Origin: Pseudomonadales bacterium
GTDB lineage: Bacteria; Pseudomonadota; Gammaproteobacteria; Pseudomonadales; Azotimanducaceae
Reading direction: 5' to 3'
Length of the DNA stretch: 47,459 nt
NCBI GenBank assembly: GCA_028283025.1
Contig: JAPYNO010000016.1
Location: 1 to 47,459 of the forward strand
Shown: one piece after another, positions 12,764 to 20,890 of the stretch
Position numbering within the stretch: position 1 is the stretch's first letter
Layout: every line of letters begins with the position of its first letter
Position numbers and translations under genes: made by a program
Notes under the pieces: model-generated
Told to the model about the DNA's origin: nothing
Seen by the model: only the letters and a program-made list of their open reading frames with translations
Databases searched by the model: none

Positions 12764-13042
12764 ATGAAGATATTCAACTGGAATCCTGAAAAGAATATCG
12801 AGCTGATGGAATCAAGAGGGAGGTCCTTTGAGGAAGTTGTTTTGCTCATTCAGTCCGGCGAGATTCTTGACGACATCGTGCATCCCAACTTGGAGACATA
12901 CCCCAATCAACGGATGTTCGTTATTGCTATTGAGGACTATGTGTATCTGGTTCCTTACGTTGAAGATGATGACGAGATTTTCCTAAAGACCATAATTCCA
13001 AGCAGAAAATTCACGAGGAACTATCTAGGAGATGAAGTATGA
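12764..13042 (+). CDS. brnT: BrnT-like ribonuclease toxin
   Basis: 92 residues resembling BrnT toxins, which adopt a RelE-like fold and cleave RNA. It begins with the typical KIFNWNPEKN and ends with a beta-rich part (MFVIAIEDYVYLVPYVEDD) and the basic IPSRKFTRNYLG tail carrying likely RNA-contact residues. The stop overlaps the downstream antitoxin start (ATGA, 13039-13042). Toxin-first order is normal for this family. The exact subfamily is uncertain, since classical BrnT motifs are only partly matched. Confidence 0.75.
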   Translation: MKIFNWNPEKNIELMESRGRSFEEVVLLIQSGEILDDIVHPNLETYPNQRMFVIAIEDYVYLVPYVEDDDEIFLKTIIPSRKFTRNYLGDEV

Positions 13043-13332
13043 AAAAAACCAGATCACAAGCGCAGGAAAGAGATCTTGTCGACGCTGTGGAGCGCGGGGA
13101 GTTTGACTCAACGCTTACGCAAGAGCGCCTTAAGACACTGCAAAGTATCGCTGCAAACACGGTCAGAAAGGACAAACGCATCAACATACGCATTTCTAAT
13201 CGCGACCTCAGAGCAGTCCAAGCGCGCGCCTTGGAGCAAGGCATTCCGTACCAAACATTGGCGTCGAGCGTCATTCACAAATATGTCACCGGAACCTTGA
13301 GAGACGTTTCCGAAAACTGGCAGCGAAAGTGA
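13039..13332 (+). CDS. brnA: BrnA/CopG-like antitoxin
   Basis: 97 residues. The middle segment RINIRISNRDLRAVQARALEQGIPYQTL followed by SSVIHKYVTG is the ribbon-helix-helix DNA-binding domain common to antitoxins paired with BrnT-like toxins. The N-terminal third is charged and probably wraps the toxin. It overlaps the toxin gene by 4 bases. Its stop codon is followed at once by a fragment of an SDR gene, which places a recombination junction at 13333. Confidence 0.78.
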   Translation: MKKTRSQAQERDLVDAVERGEFDSTLTQERLKTLQSIAANTVRKDKRINIRISNRDLRAVQARALEQGIPYQTLASSVIHKYVTGTLRDVSENWQRK

Positions 13333-13415
13333 GCTGGCATCTACATCCCGAAGCCTATTCTCGACTACGCGCTTGATGATCTCGACCGCATTATGGCGGA
13401 ATGAGAATGGGCTAA
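13333..13415 (+). pseudogene. remnant of a second SDR dehydrogenase gene
   Basis: Bases 13333-13395 align without gaps to 7456-7518 of the SDR gene and encode GIYIPKPILDYALDDLDRIM; the intact gene has GIHIPKPLLDYALDDLDRIM. About 10 of 63 bases differ, mostly at silent positions. The next bases match the last codons and stop of the SDR gene (ATGGGCTAACG), so the middle of this copy is deleted. The fragment starts directly after the brnA stop. Confidence 0.85.
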
Positions 13416-13421
13416 CGCCAG

Positions 13422-13472
13422 TCGTGCGTAGCACGAGTCGAAGGACAGCCAAGTCAACTGCACGCTTATAAT
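13422..13472 (+). promoter_or_regulatory. hairpin and -10 box before the AAA ATPase gene
   Basis: TCGTGC and GCACGA form a perfect 6-bp stem with a GTA loop (13422-13436). A consensus TATAAT lies at 13467-13472, 28 bases before the next gene. No good -35 box is visible, so promoter strength is uncertain. The hairpin could be the end of an older transcript. Confidence 0.35.
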
Positions 13473-13500
13473 GCTATCGCCATCAAGTTAGCGGCCCGAC

Positions 13501-14940
13501 ATGCTCAAACGATCTAGCAGGCGTGATTTGGATGTGTTCGCCCATATCCCGAGGCATTCTTTGCCGGAGAGACACGCTAGGCGTATCAAAGAAAGTTACA
13601 GGGCGCGGCGGTTTGATCAGGTTTTCCCGGCCGGCTCGTCGGCGATGCCTTCGCTCCTTATTGGGCGCGAGCGCCAAATCAGCCAACTCTCCAGCCTTGC
13701 ACGAGAAATGCTAGATGACACATTCGGCGCACGGCAATCCTTAATCGGCGTAGTTTTGCACGGGCCTCGAGGGACGGGGAAAACAGCATTGCTCAACGCC
13801 TTTTCAGAGGGTATTAGGGGGCTCGGCAGAGTGCGAATCATCAACATGGTCGGCAACGACCATTTGGTATCGACAGATACGCTCATCCGACATTTGGCAA
13901 GTTTTGCACCTGCGCGATCAGAAAAAACAAGAAGCTTTGCGCTCGGCGCAAAGATGGTGGTTGCCGGAGGGTTCGAGACCCGCACGACAAGGCGCGAGAG
14001 TCATCAATCGCTTTCGAGCATATCTTCGGCACTTCACGCAGCCACAGAACGAAAGAAAGGGAAACGCATGCCTGTGCTCATCACGATTGATGAAGCGCAT
14101 GCCGCAAGTCCGGCAGAGCTTGGGGGATTGTTGAACGCCATTCAAAATGTCACAAATCAAGGCGAGGTGGCTGTGGGAATTGTGCTCGCTGGCACACCTG
14201 ATTTGCTTGATCTTCTCAGACATCGCAAATGCGAGGCAACGTGGTTTCTTGACCGTGCAGGCACCGCTCGAAGGCTGGCGCCCATGCCCAACGACCTTTC
14301 GCATGATGATTGCCTCAGAGCCATCACGGAGCCTTTGAAATGCGCGGGTGTGACGGTGACTTCCATGACCGCGCTCAGTGGCGCTGTTGAGAAGTGCAAA
14401 GGCAGCCCGTACTTCCTTCAAGTGCTCGGCGAGACGGCATTGGCTACAGCGTTCGAAAACAACCATCTTGCCGACTTCAGCACAGGTGGGGAGATACACC
14501 TCATTTTTGATGAGAATGTGCAAGCAAGATACAAGCAGACCTGGGCATCCTTGGATAATCAGGGACTCGCAGGCTGCGCCCGACAACTCGGTGCCCTATG
14601 GCAGGCAAGAACACCGGACGGCGAACCGATCAAGATTACGGAAAACCTCGTGGACAGGGCCATCCGATCAGGGCTTGAACATGCGCCTACGGAGGCTGGC
14701 ATGACTACTGATGAAGCTATCTCGTACTTCAAGCATTTGGGATTGCTCTGGTCCTTCGGAGAAGGCGCACAAGATGTTTGGAGCCTCGGATTGCCTTCTT
14801 TCTTCGATTTTGCGGAAGCCATGTTTCATCGGATTGGCAATGTGGATCATCGCGCTGTCTTGCCCGAGCTGCAGTCGGATATGAGCAGCTTATACGAGGA
14901 GGCGGGACTTGCCGTGAAGACTGCGATTGATGGGCAGTGA
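13501..14940 (+). CDS. AAA ATPase of unknown function (AAA_16/Orc1-like)
   Basis: 479 residues. Walker A is GPRGTGKT (88-95), Walker B ITIDEAH (Asp197-Glu198), and a sensor-like GIVLAGTPDLL follows. The C-terminal third looks like a winged-helix region ending WSLGLPSFFDFAEAMFHRI. The layout is close to that of the ATPase at 35545-36726, suggesting the same broad family (STAND/Orc-like regulators or defence ATPases). The N-terminal ~60 residues are basic and of unknown role. It stands alone between the brnTA junction and the next ATPase, with its own putative promoter. I do not know its substrate. Confidence 0.75.
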   Translation: MLKRSSRRDLDVFAHIPRHSLPERHARRIKESYRARRFDQVFPAGSSAMPSLLIGRERQISQLSSLAREMLDDTFGARQSLIGVVLHGPRGTGKTALLNAFSEGIRGLGRVRIINMVGNDHLVSTDTLIRHLASFAPARSEKTRSFALGAKMVVAGGFETRTTRRESHQSLSSISSALHAATERKKGKRMPVLITIDEAHAASPAELGGLLNAIQNVTNQGEVAVGIVLAGTPDLLDLLRHRKCEATWFLDRAGTARRLAPMPNDLSHDDCLRAITEPLKCAGVTVTSMTALSGAVEKCKGSPYFLQVLGETALATAFENNHLADFSTGGEIHLIFDENVQARYKQTWASLDNQGLAGCARQLGALWQARTPDGEPIKITENLVDRAIRSGLEHAPTEAGMTTDEAISYFKHLGLLWSFGEGAQDVWSLGLPSFFDFAEAMFHRIGNVDHRAVLPELQSDMSSLYEEAGLAVKTAIDGQ

Positions 14941-15082
14941 GCGCTGTTTGTGGGTTTCTGAAGGCTCGGACAGATTCAAGGTATGACCGCAGGCTCCTAG
15001 GAAGCGGATACGCCAGCACGGCGAGATATATCTCTAATATCTTTTTCGCCGCGTATCTACTATACTTTCCGCCATCTGTGAA

Positions 15083-16396
15083 ATGTCGTTTTCGTCAGAA
15101 AGGGAACTGCCATTGCGCACCGAGCACATCCTGCCCCGGCATCTCAGCGCTGAACTCAAAGATGCGCTGACCTACTCACGTGTCGTCAATGTCGTGGGTG
15201 CGCGGCAAGTCGGCAAGACGACGCTCGTGCGGGACATTCTTCAGGCTGGACGATTCATCTCTCTTGACGATGACGCGGTGCTCGAAGCGATGGAAGCTGA
15301 TCCGTGGGGGCAGTTGCAGCGCCTCGCGAGCGAGACCGGAGCATTGCCTCTGATCATCGACGAAGCTCAACGCTCTCCACGCTTACCCTTGGCGATCAAA
15401 AGGGTGGTGGACTTACATGATCGAAAAGGACAATTCGTGCTTACTGGCTCATCCAATGTGTTCACGACTCGACATGTGGCTGATTCTTTGGCTGGCAGGG
15501 TGGTGACTCTGACCCTATGGCCGCTGACCATCGCCGAGACGGAATATCGAACCCCGTCGAGAATTCTCGATTGGGCGGCGGTGGAGGCTCCGGACATTGC
15601 AGCTCTGCCCGATTCGGAACCTGTCACGAGGGACGACTATATCGAGTGCGTTCTGCAAGGCGGGTTTCCTGAAATTCGTGACCTTGATGCGCGCCGTCGT
15701 CAACTGAGGTATCGCCAGTACGTAGACTCGATCATCGACAGAGACGTTACCGACATTCTCCGCATCCGCAAAAGTGAAGCGCTGAAGCGCCTAATCAACC
15801 AATTGGCCATTCGAACCGGCACTGAACTCAATCTCACGGAACTTGGAAAGCTCGTCGGGGTTCAACGAGTCACAATGGAACAGTACCTTGATCTATTGAC
15901 ACGCTTATCGCTTGTTATCAGGCTTGACGCATGGTCTTCAGGTGAGCACCGGCGAGAGATCAAGAACGCCAAGCATCACTTCGCGGATACAGGAATCGCG
16001 TGCGCGCTGCGCGGCCTGACGAAGGGCTCATTCGATATCGAGGCCAATCCTTCGGCACTCGGCGGACTTGTCGAGAGCTTCGTGTTCTCCGAACTCCTTA
16101 GGTCATCACCCTACCAGCGCAACGATTTTCGTTTCTATCATTGGCGTGACCGTCGCGGGCGGGAGATAGATATGCTTGTCGAGTGCGATAACGGCATGGT
16201 TGCCGTTGAGGTGAAAGCGTCAACAATGGTTGGGCTTCAAGATTTCAGACACCAGCGGTGGTTTGCGACCGAGGGACCTGGACAGAATCGACGGGTGAAT
16301 TCGATCATTTTCTACTTGGGGGAACACAAGCTACGGTTTGGCGAGCGCATGTTTGCGTTACCGGTCAGTTGTCTCTGGAGCCAGCCCAAGAACTGA
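15083..16396 (+). CDS. AAA_14/DUF4143 family ATPase
   Basis: 437 residues. The N-terminal ATPase has Walker A GARQVGKT (39-46), Walker B IIDEAQ (Asp93-Glu94) and the family-typical FVLTGSSN sensor. A winged-helix region follows (NLTELGKLVGVQRVTMEQYLDLL). The C-terminal DUF4143 part resembles a PD-(D/E)xK nuclease: REIDMLVE, then VAVEVKAS. This large family is widespread and mostly uncharacterised. A TATACT box at 15061-15066 may be its -10. It ends 6 bases from the convergent ATPase gene on the other strand. Confidence 0.88.
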   Translation: MSFSSERELPLRTEHILPRHLSAELKDALTYSRVVNVVGARQVGKTTLVRDILQAGRFISLDDDAVLEAMEADPWGQLQRLASETGALPLIIDEAQRSPRLPLAIKRVVDLHDRKGQFVLTGSSNVFTTRHVADSLAGRVVTLTLWPLTIAETEYRTPSRILDWAAVEAPDIAALPDSEPVTRDDYIECVLQGGFPEIRDLDARRRQLRYRQYVDSIIDRDVTDILRIRKSEALKRLINQLAIRTGTELNLTELGKLVGVQRVTMEQYLDLLTRLSLVIRLDAWSSGEHRREIKNAKHHFADTGIACALRGLTKGSFDIEANPSALGGLVESFVFSELLRSSPYQRNDFRFYHWRDRRGREIDMLVECDNGMVAVEVKASTMVGLQDFRHQRWFATEGPGQNRRVNSIIFYLGEHKLRFGERMFALPVSCLWSQPKN

Positions 16397-16402
16397 TCAA
16401 AG

Positions 16403-17824
16403 TCATGCAATGATCTCGCCCGATCCGTCCACCTTCAGCGCATAGAGATCATCGAGCCCATACCAATTCGTCGCCTTCCGGCGTCCGGCTGGCTTGCGTC
16501 GCACAAAATAGCGGCGCCCCAAAGTCGCGCCGCGAGTGTTCGGGAACCATTCTGCCTTGCGCTCAAGCTCGGCTTCCAATGCGCCCGGCGAACGGACGGT
16601 TCCCCATTTGCACTCACCCAAATCTGTCCAGTTATCGTCGCGCAGGCCAACTGTGTCGATTTGTGTCTTCGAACTCCAATACTCACCAATTTCAAAGCCT
16701 GCGGTCGTGCCCTCGTGCGCATAGATGAGCGGCAGCGCTTCACGACAGAGGTGTTCGAATCCGTTGCCGAACCACGCATCGAGCGCAGGGGCGACGCGCT
16801 CAGTGAGTGCTTGCGACGGGCCAGCGCTGCGGATGATGCTCGTGTTAGGGAACACGAATCGGAACCAGAACCGGAGCAAGGGGTCGCGAATCCCAAAACG
16901 CAACTGCTTCGAGTTTGCTCGTCGGCCGTCAAGCGGGTAGCGTCGTCGCGCGTAACCCAAATCGACCAATTGCTGCAAATAGTAATGCAGGTTGCGATTC
17001 GGCAGGCTGGTGGCTTCTGCAATCGCCTTTACGGTGCTGCTCCCGCTGGCAATGGCGAACAAAATAGCGCGGTACGGCGCAATCTCGCGCAGCTCTTCTC
17101 GCAGCAGAAAGGTGGGTTCATGGAAAAGCGGCGCATACTCGTCGAGCAGGTTTTGGCGAATGTTGCTCTCGACGGAAAGGCGGTCATCAAGGCATAGCAG
17201 ATACTGTGGTAATCCGCCCACCAAAAAATAAGCGCGTGCTCGGTCAGTGAGCGACCAATTGCGATGAAATTCGGCGGCTTCCAAGTAACCGAAGGGGTGC
17301 AGATGGATTTGCGCCGTGCGGCGGCCAAAGAGCGGGCTCGATTGCCCCAAGACCTCCCGTTCCATGAAGCCGATGTAAGATCCGCAAAGCAACAGCATAA
17401 CGTTGCCGTTCGTTTTCCAGTGGCGATCCCAACCGTGCTGCAAGTCGGCAACAAGGCCGGGCTCGGCTGCCGCGACCCACTGGAATTCATCCAAAGCCAA
17501 CACGAGCTTCGCATTGGGATGTGTGAGCGTCCACTGATCAACAACGGTTGTCAGCGCCTTGCGCCAATTGCTGACGCTCAGCTCGGCAAGCAGCGGCATG
17601 TTCAGCGTGCGCGCCGCTTCCAAAAGGAATTCACGCACCTGTAGTCCGCTAGGAGACTGCCCGCCAAGATAGTAGACGCCGGGCTTGCCTTTCATGAAAC
17701 TTAAGATCAGTTCACTTTTCCCTACCCGACGCCGACCGTACACAGGAATAAACTCGGAGCGCCCGGACGCAAACGCCGTCTCAAGCACATGAAGTTCCGC
17801 ACTGCGGCCGATGAACCTAGACAT
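16403..17824 (-). CDS. archaeal-type ATPase with DUF234 C-terminus
   Basis: 473 residues from ATG 17824, which begins MSRFIGRSAELHVLE, the usual start of this family. The frame is open back to TTG 17974, through a 15-base repeat. Walker A is GRRRVGKS (30-37), and VLALDEFQW serves as Walker B. A helix-turn-helix region (STVKAIAEATSLPNRNLHYYL) is followed by the DUF234 part, which has a nuclease-like QIDTVGL/LGECKWG pair. Function is unknown; such ATPases are often single genes in mobile or defence regions. It converges with the DUF4143 ATPase with no room for a terminator. Confidence 0.87.
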   Translation of the reverse strand: MSRFIGRSAELHVLETAFASGRSEFIPVYGRRRVGKSELILSFMKGKPGVYYLGGQSPSGLQVREFLLEAARTLNMPLLAELSVSNWRKALTTVVDQWTLTHPNAKLVLALDEFQWVAAAEPGLVADLQHGWDRHWKTNGNVMLLLCGSYIGFMEREVLGQSSPLFGRRTAQIHLHPFGYLEAAEFHRNWSLTDRARAYFLVGGLPQYLLCLDDRLSVESNIRQNLLDEYAPLFHEPTFLLREELREIAPYRAILFAIASGSSTVKAIAEATSLPNRNLHYYLQQLVDLGYARRRYPLDGRRANSKQLRFGIRDPLLRFWFRFVFPNTSIIRSAGPSQALTERVAPALDAWFGNGFEHLCREALPLIYAHEGTTAGFEIGEYWSSKTQIDTVGLRDDNWTDLGECKWGTVRSPGALEAELERKAEWFPNTRGATLGRRYFVRRKPAGRRKATNWYGLDDLYALKVDGSGEIIA

Positions 17825-17941
17825 GGCGCGGTCTGTGTGCCGTGCGAGTGCAGCAACTTTGAGGTGGTTCAGGGTCGGGGCGACGCATTTGCTGCCTGAG
17901 TGAAGAAGCCGCAGAAGTATGCGCCGCGATTTAGTTTTCGT

Positions 17942-17986
17942 CAAGTCGTGTTTAGACAAGTCATACTTAGACAAGTCGTGTTTAGA
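17942..17986. repeat. three tandem 15-bp units
   Basis: CAAGTCGTGTTTAGA (17942-17956), CAAGTCATACTTAGA (17957-17971) and CAAGTCGTGTTTAGA (17972-17986). On the minus strand each unit reads as five codons (SKHDL, SKYDL, SKHDL) in frame with the downstream ATPase gene, but upstream of its likely start. Units 1 and 3 are identical. Confidence 0.85.
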
Positions 17987-18016
17987 CGAATGCTCGCTCC
18001 TCCGGCGAGGGGGAGT

Positions 18017-19027
18017 TCAAGCACTGAGCAGAAATACCGAAAAGAGACCGGCCTCATCGGTCCAATACCGCGTGCAACTAAACCCTACTTCCTGCGCCAT
18101 GTCGACAAACCTGTCATACGAATACTTATATGAATTCTCTGTGTGGATGGCCTCATCCTTGGCGATGAACATCCTGTCTCCACCTATGCGCACCTCTTGG
18201 TCGCGTTTGCTCACCAAGTACATCTCGATTCGCGCCTCGATTTGGTTGTAGACGGCCTTGTGTCGATAGCCTGACAGATCGAAATTGGCGCCGAACTCTC
18301 GGTTCAGACGGGTCAGCAAATTGAGGTTGAACCTTGCAGTGACGCCAGCGCTATCGTTGTAGGCGGCTTCTAGCACAGACGCATCCTTGGGCGGGTCAAT
18401 GCCGATCAATAACAACCCGCGTCCAGAAATTGCCTGCCCGACTTGAGAAAGAAATATCGCTGCCTCATCCGGTTCGAAGTTGCCGAGGCTCGAACCAGGG
18501 AAGAAGGCGAGTAGTCGCGCGTCTGTATCCAAAACCTCAGAGAGATCCCAATTTTGAGAGTAGTCAGCGCAAACGGCGTAGACATCAAGGTCGGGATAGT
18601 CGCTAGAAAGCGCTTCGCAACTCGAAACAAGAAAGTCCTTGGAAATATCGATGGCCACATAGGCTTGCGGCGAGACACCATCTATGAGAATTCTCGCCTT
18701 CTCTCCCGATCCGCTCCCGCATTCCACCAACACAGGCTTGCCAGAATGCCGCTGCGCACCACTGCCGGCAAGCTCCGCGATTTCTTGCACGGTCGTGCGA
18801 AGTATCCCTATCTCAGTGCGGGTGAGGTAATACTCGGGGAGCCTCGTGATGCGCTCAAACAGACGCGACCCTTGCTCATCATAGAAATACTTCGGCGCTA
18901 TGGACTTCTGGGATGCACGCAGTCCTTCAAGAAGCTCGCGCGTCATATCGACTGGCTGCGGCGCCTGATCAATCAAGCGAATAATGGAATCCTCGCCCGT
19001 CTCAGACGAGCGCGCAGAAGAAGCCAT
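18017..19027 (-). CDS. egtD: L-histidine N-alpha-methyltransferase
   Basis: First enzyme of ergothioneine synthesis: it trimethylates histidine to hercynine with SAM. It is 336 residues, normal length. Hallmarks are APKYFYDEQGSRLFERIT (44-61), LPEYYLTRTE (63-72), the SAM loop ECGSGSGEK (102-110) and FFPGSSLGNFEPDEA. Cytosolic. It follows egtB on the same strand after 2 bases, so the two are one operon. egtA and egtC are absent nearby, which fits the shorter bacterial route that uses cysteine directly or other hydrolases. Confidence 0.95.
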   Translation of the reverse strand: MASSARSSETGEDSIIRLIDQAPQPVDMTRELLEGLRASQKSIAPKYFYDEQGSRLFERITRLPEYYLTRTEIGILRTTVQEIAELAGSGAQRHSGKPVLVECGSGSGEKARILIDGVSPQAYVAIDISKDFLVSSCEALSSDYPDLDVYAVCADYSQNWDLSEVLDTDARLLAFFPGSSLGNFEPDEAAIFLSQVGQAISGRGLLLIGIDPPKDASVLEAAYNDSAGVTARFNLNLLTRLNREFGANFDLSGYRHKAVYNQIEARIEMYLVSKRDQEVRIGGDRMFIAKDEAIHTENSYKYSYDRFVDMAQEVGFSCTRYWTDEAGLFSVFLLSA

Positions 19028-19029
19028 GG

Positions 19030-20253
19030 CTATTCCTCGATATTCCTAGCGAGCCTGACGCCGCTGTATTGCCATCGGTCCCAAGGATAGAAGAAGTTGC
19101 GGTAGGAGAGCCGCGCGTGTCCCTTCGGAGTAGCACAGGAACTGCCGCGTAGCACCATTTGTCCACTCATGAATTTGCCATTGTATTCGCCGACCGCGCC
19201 CGCCCAAGGCTGAAACCCCGGATAACAACCGTACGCAGAGCATGTCCATTGCCACAGCCTGCCAAAGGCATCACGAATCTCTTGACTCTTGGCGCTTCGC
19301 AGGCTTGACTCCCATTCGGCTTCTGTCGGAAGTCGGGCGCCTTGCCAACGCGCAAAGGCATCGGCCTCAAAATAGCTGAGATGTGCGACGGGCGACTCTT
19401 TGCACAGCGGCCTCTGACCGAGAAGCCGGTACTCAAGCCATTCTCCCTCTGCCCAAGTCCAATAGAGCGGCGCATTCCATTGCTCTTGCACAACTCGATC
19501 CCAAGCCTCGGCTAGCCACAGCTCTGGACGCTCGTAGCCGCCATCGTTCATAAACGCAAGATATTCGCCGTTGCTGCACAGGCGGTTGGCGATTTCATAG
19601 GGTTGCAAATACACCTGATGGCGAGGGGATTCGTTATCGAAAGAGAACTCCTGAAACGTAGGTCTCGACACGCTGCTCTCGTCGGCGCCGATAGTGACAA
19701 GACCACCATCGAACTCAAGGAATTCAATGGCATCTGTTGGCGCTTCGGCATCTTGTTCAATCGCGCAGGATTCAAGTGCGGGCGACAAAGGATTGACGCC
19801 AAGGTTTCTCTTGATGTCGGTGACCAGAAGCTCCTGGTGCTGCTGTTCGTGATGCAAGCCGAGCACCGTCAGTTGCACAATCTCGTCACCCCGGGCATCC
19901 GGGCTTTCGAGCAACTCAAGCATGGCAGCGTCGACTTGCTCTCTGTATTCCAAGATTTCCGCGACCGTCGGGCGCGACAGCTTGCCTCGGTCTGCTCTTG
20001 GCCACTGCTTGCCAATGCCCTCATAGTAGGAATTGAAGAGATAGCCGTAGGCTTCTAACGGCCTACGGTAGCTGGGCAGAAATGGCAACAGAATAAAGGT
20101 CTCGAAAAACCAAGAAGTATGCGCCAGATGCCATTTGGGAGGGCTTGCCTCGGGCGCTGGCTGGATGCAGTAGTCCTCTGTGCTCAGGCCATCGCAAAGT
20201 GAGAGGCTGTGTGCCCGCACCTCGCGGTACACCGAATGAAGTTGCTCGCCCAT
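19030..20253 (-). CDS. egtB: ergothioneine sulfoxide synthase EgtB
   Basis: Non-haem iron enzyme joining hercynine to a thiol donor (cysteine or gamma-glutamylcysteine) with oxygen. About 407 residues from ATG 20253; GTG 20268 is an alternative start five codons earlier. The N-terminal DinB-like part has WHLAHTSWFFETF and HHEQQHQELL, giving the expected three-histidine iron site (His50, His140 and His144, counted from the GTG). The C-terminal half is an FGE-sulfatase fold (FMNDGGYERPELWLAEAW, RGSSCATPKGHARLSYRNFF). It is the first gene of the egtBD pair. ATG 20253 matches the usual spacing from start to the SLSLC motif. Confidence 0.94.
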   Translation of the reverse strand: MGEQLHSVYREVRAHSLSLCDGLSTEDYCIQPAPEASPPKWHLAHTSWFFETFILLPFLPSYRRPLEAYGYLFNSYYEGIGKQWPRADRGKLSRPTVAEILEYREQVDAAMLELLESPDARGDEIVQLTVLGLHHEQQHQELLVTDIKRNLGVNPLSPALESCAIEQDAEAPTDAIEFLEFDGGLVTIGADESSVSRPTFQEFSFDNESPRHQVYLQPYEIANRLCSNGEYLAFMNDGGYERPELWLAEAWDRVVQEQWNAPLYWTWAEGEWLEYRLLGQRPLCKESPVAHLSYFEADAFARWQGARLPTEAEWESSLRSAKSQEIRDAFGRLWQWTCSAYGCYPGFQPWAGAVGEYNGKFMSGQMVLRGSSCATPKGHARLSYRNFFYPWDRWQYSGVRLARNIEE

Positions 20254-20327
20254 CGGCCGCCTATTCACTTAGTTGGCGCCTCTGCCGCAAATCAGGTTGA
20301 ATCCAGCGCGTTAGTATAAGTGAGGAT

Positions 20328-20880
20328 TCATGCAATGACCTCCCCCGCCCAAAGCCCGTGCAAGAAATCCGCGATAGGCAGCACACGAACATCGTCCCAC
20401 AGAGCAGCGCGCAGTTCATTGAGAACGAGTGTCTCCATTTGCGCGCCGAGCTCTTCGTTCGTTGGCGGGTAAGGTAGCCGCCCGGTCAGCGTTCTCACGA
20501 CGCCGCAATCAAAGAAGTAGAACTTGGGGCGCTATAGTTGTCGGTTGGTCGACTTCAGTTTCCACGCGGGCAGATAATAGCCGAGAAGGGTGTCCACAAG
20601 GATTTGAAAGTGGCTCTCGACTGTGCGCCGGTGGATGCCGGTGTCGCGGGCTATGCTGGTCGTGCTGGTGGTTTGGGCGTTTTGCCGAGCGGCGATTTCA
20701 AGAAAGCGGGCAAAGGCGCCGACGTTTGCGTGCGCTCGACCCCGACAAAATGAAGCGCAGGCCTTTCTCTTCGATGAGCCGGTGAACCTCGTTCAATAAC
20801 GCTGGCGCCTTTTGCACTTCGTCAATGACCGCCCAAGTGCCGGATGGACGATCCGCGAGTTCTCGATAGATCAAAAGACG
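20328..20880 (-). pseudogene. decayed DUF4143 family ATPase
   Basis: Three in-order pieces of one family are seen on the minus strand. First comes an ATPase piece with TWAVIDEVQKAPALLNEVHRL and GLRFILSGSSARK. Next, after a frameshift and the loss of a large middle part, comes FARFLEIAARQNAQTTSTTSIARDTGIHRRTVESHF. After an in-frame TAG comes KFYFFDCGVVRTLTGRLP running to a stop at 20328-20330. The start and Walker A part are missing. It abuts the broken NotI-like gene, so a deletion probably joined the two. Confidence 0.85.
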
Positions 20881-20890
20881 AATTTGTGCG

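Noticed and set aside
12650-13420. Integron-like attC ends (CCTAAC or GCTAACG after several stop codons in a toxin-antitoxin-rich region)
   Set aside because: No matching GTTRRRY partner at the expected distance, no integrase in the window, and the GGCTAACG copies are explained by the SDR gene and its fragment.
19603-20058. Plus-strand frame of 151 codons inside egtB
   Set aside because: Fully antisense to the well-conserved EgtB coding sequence, with no motif.
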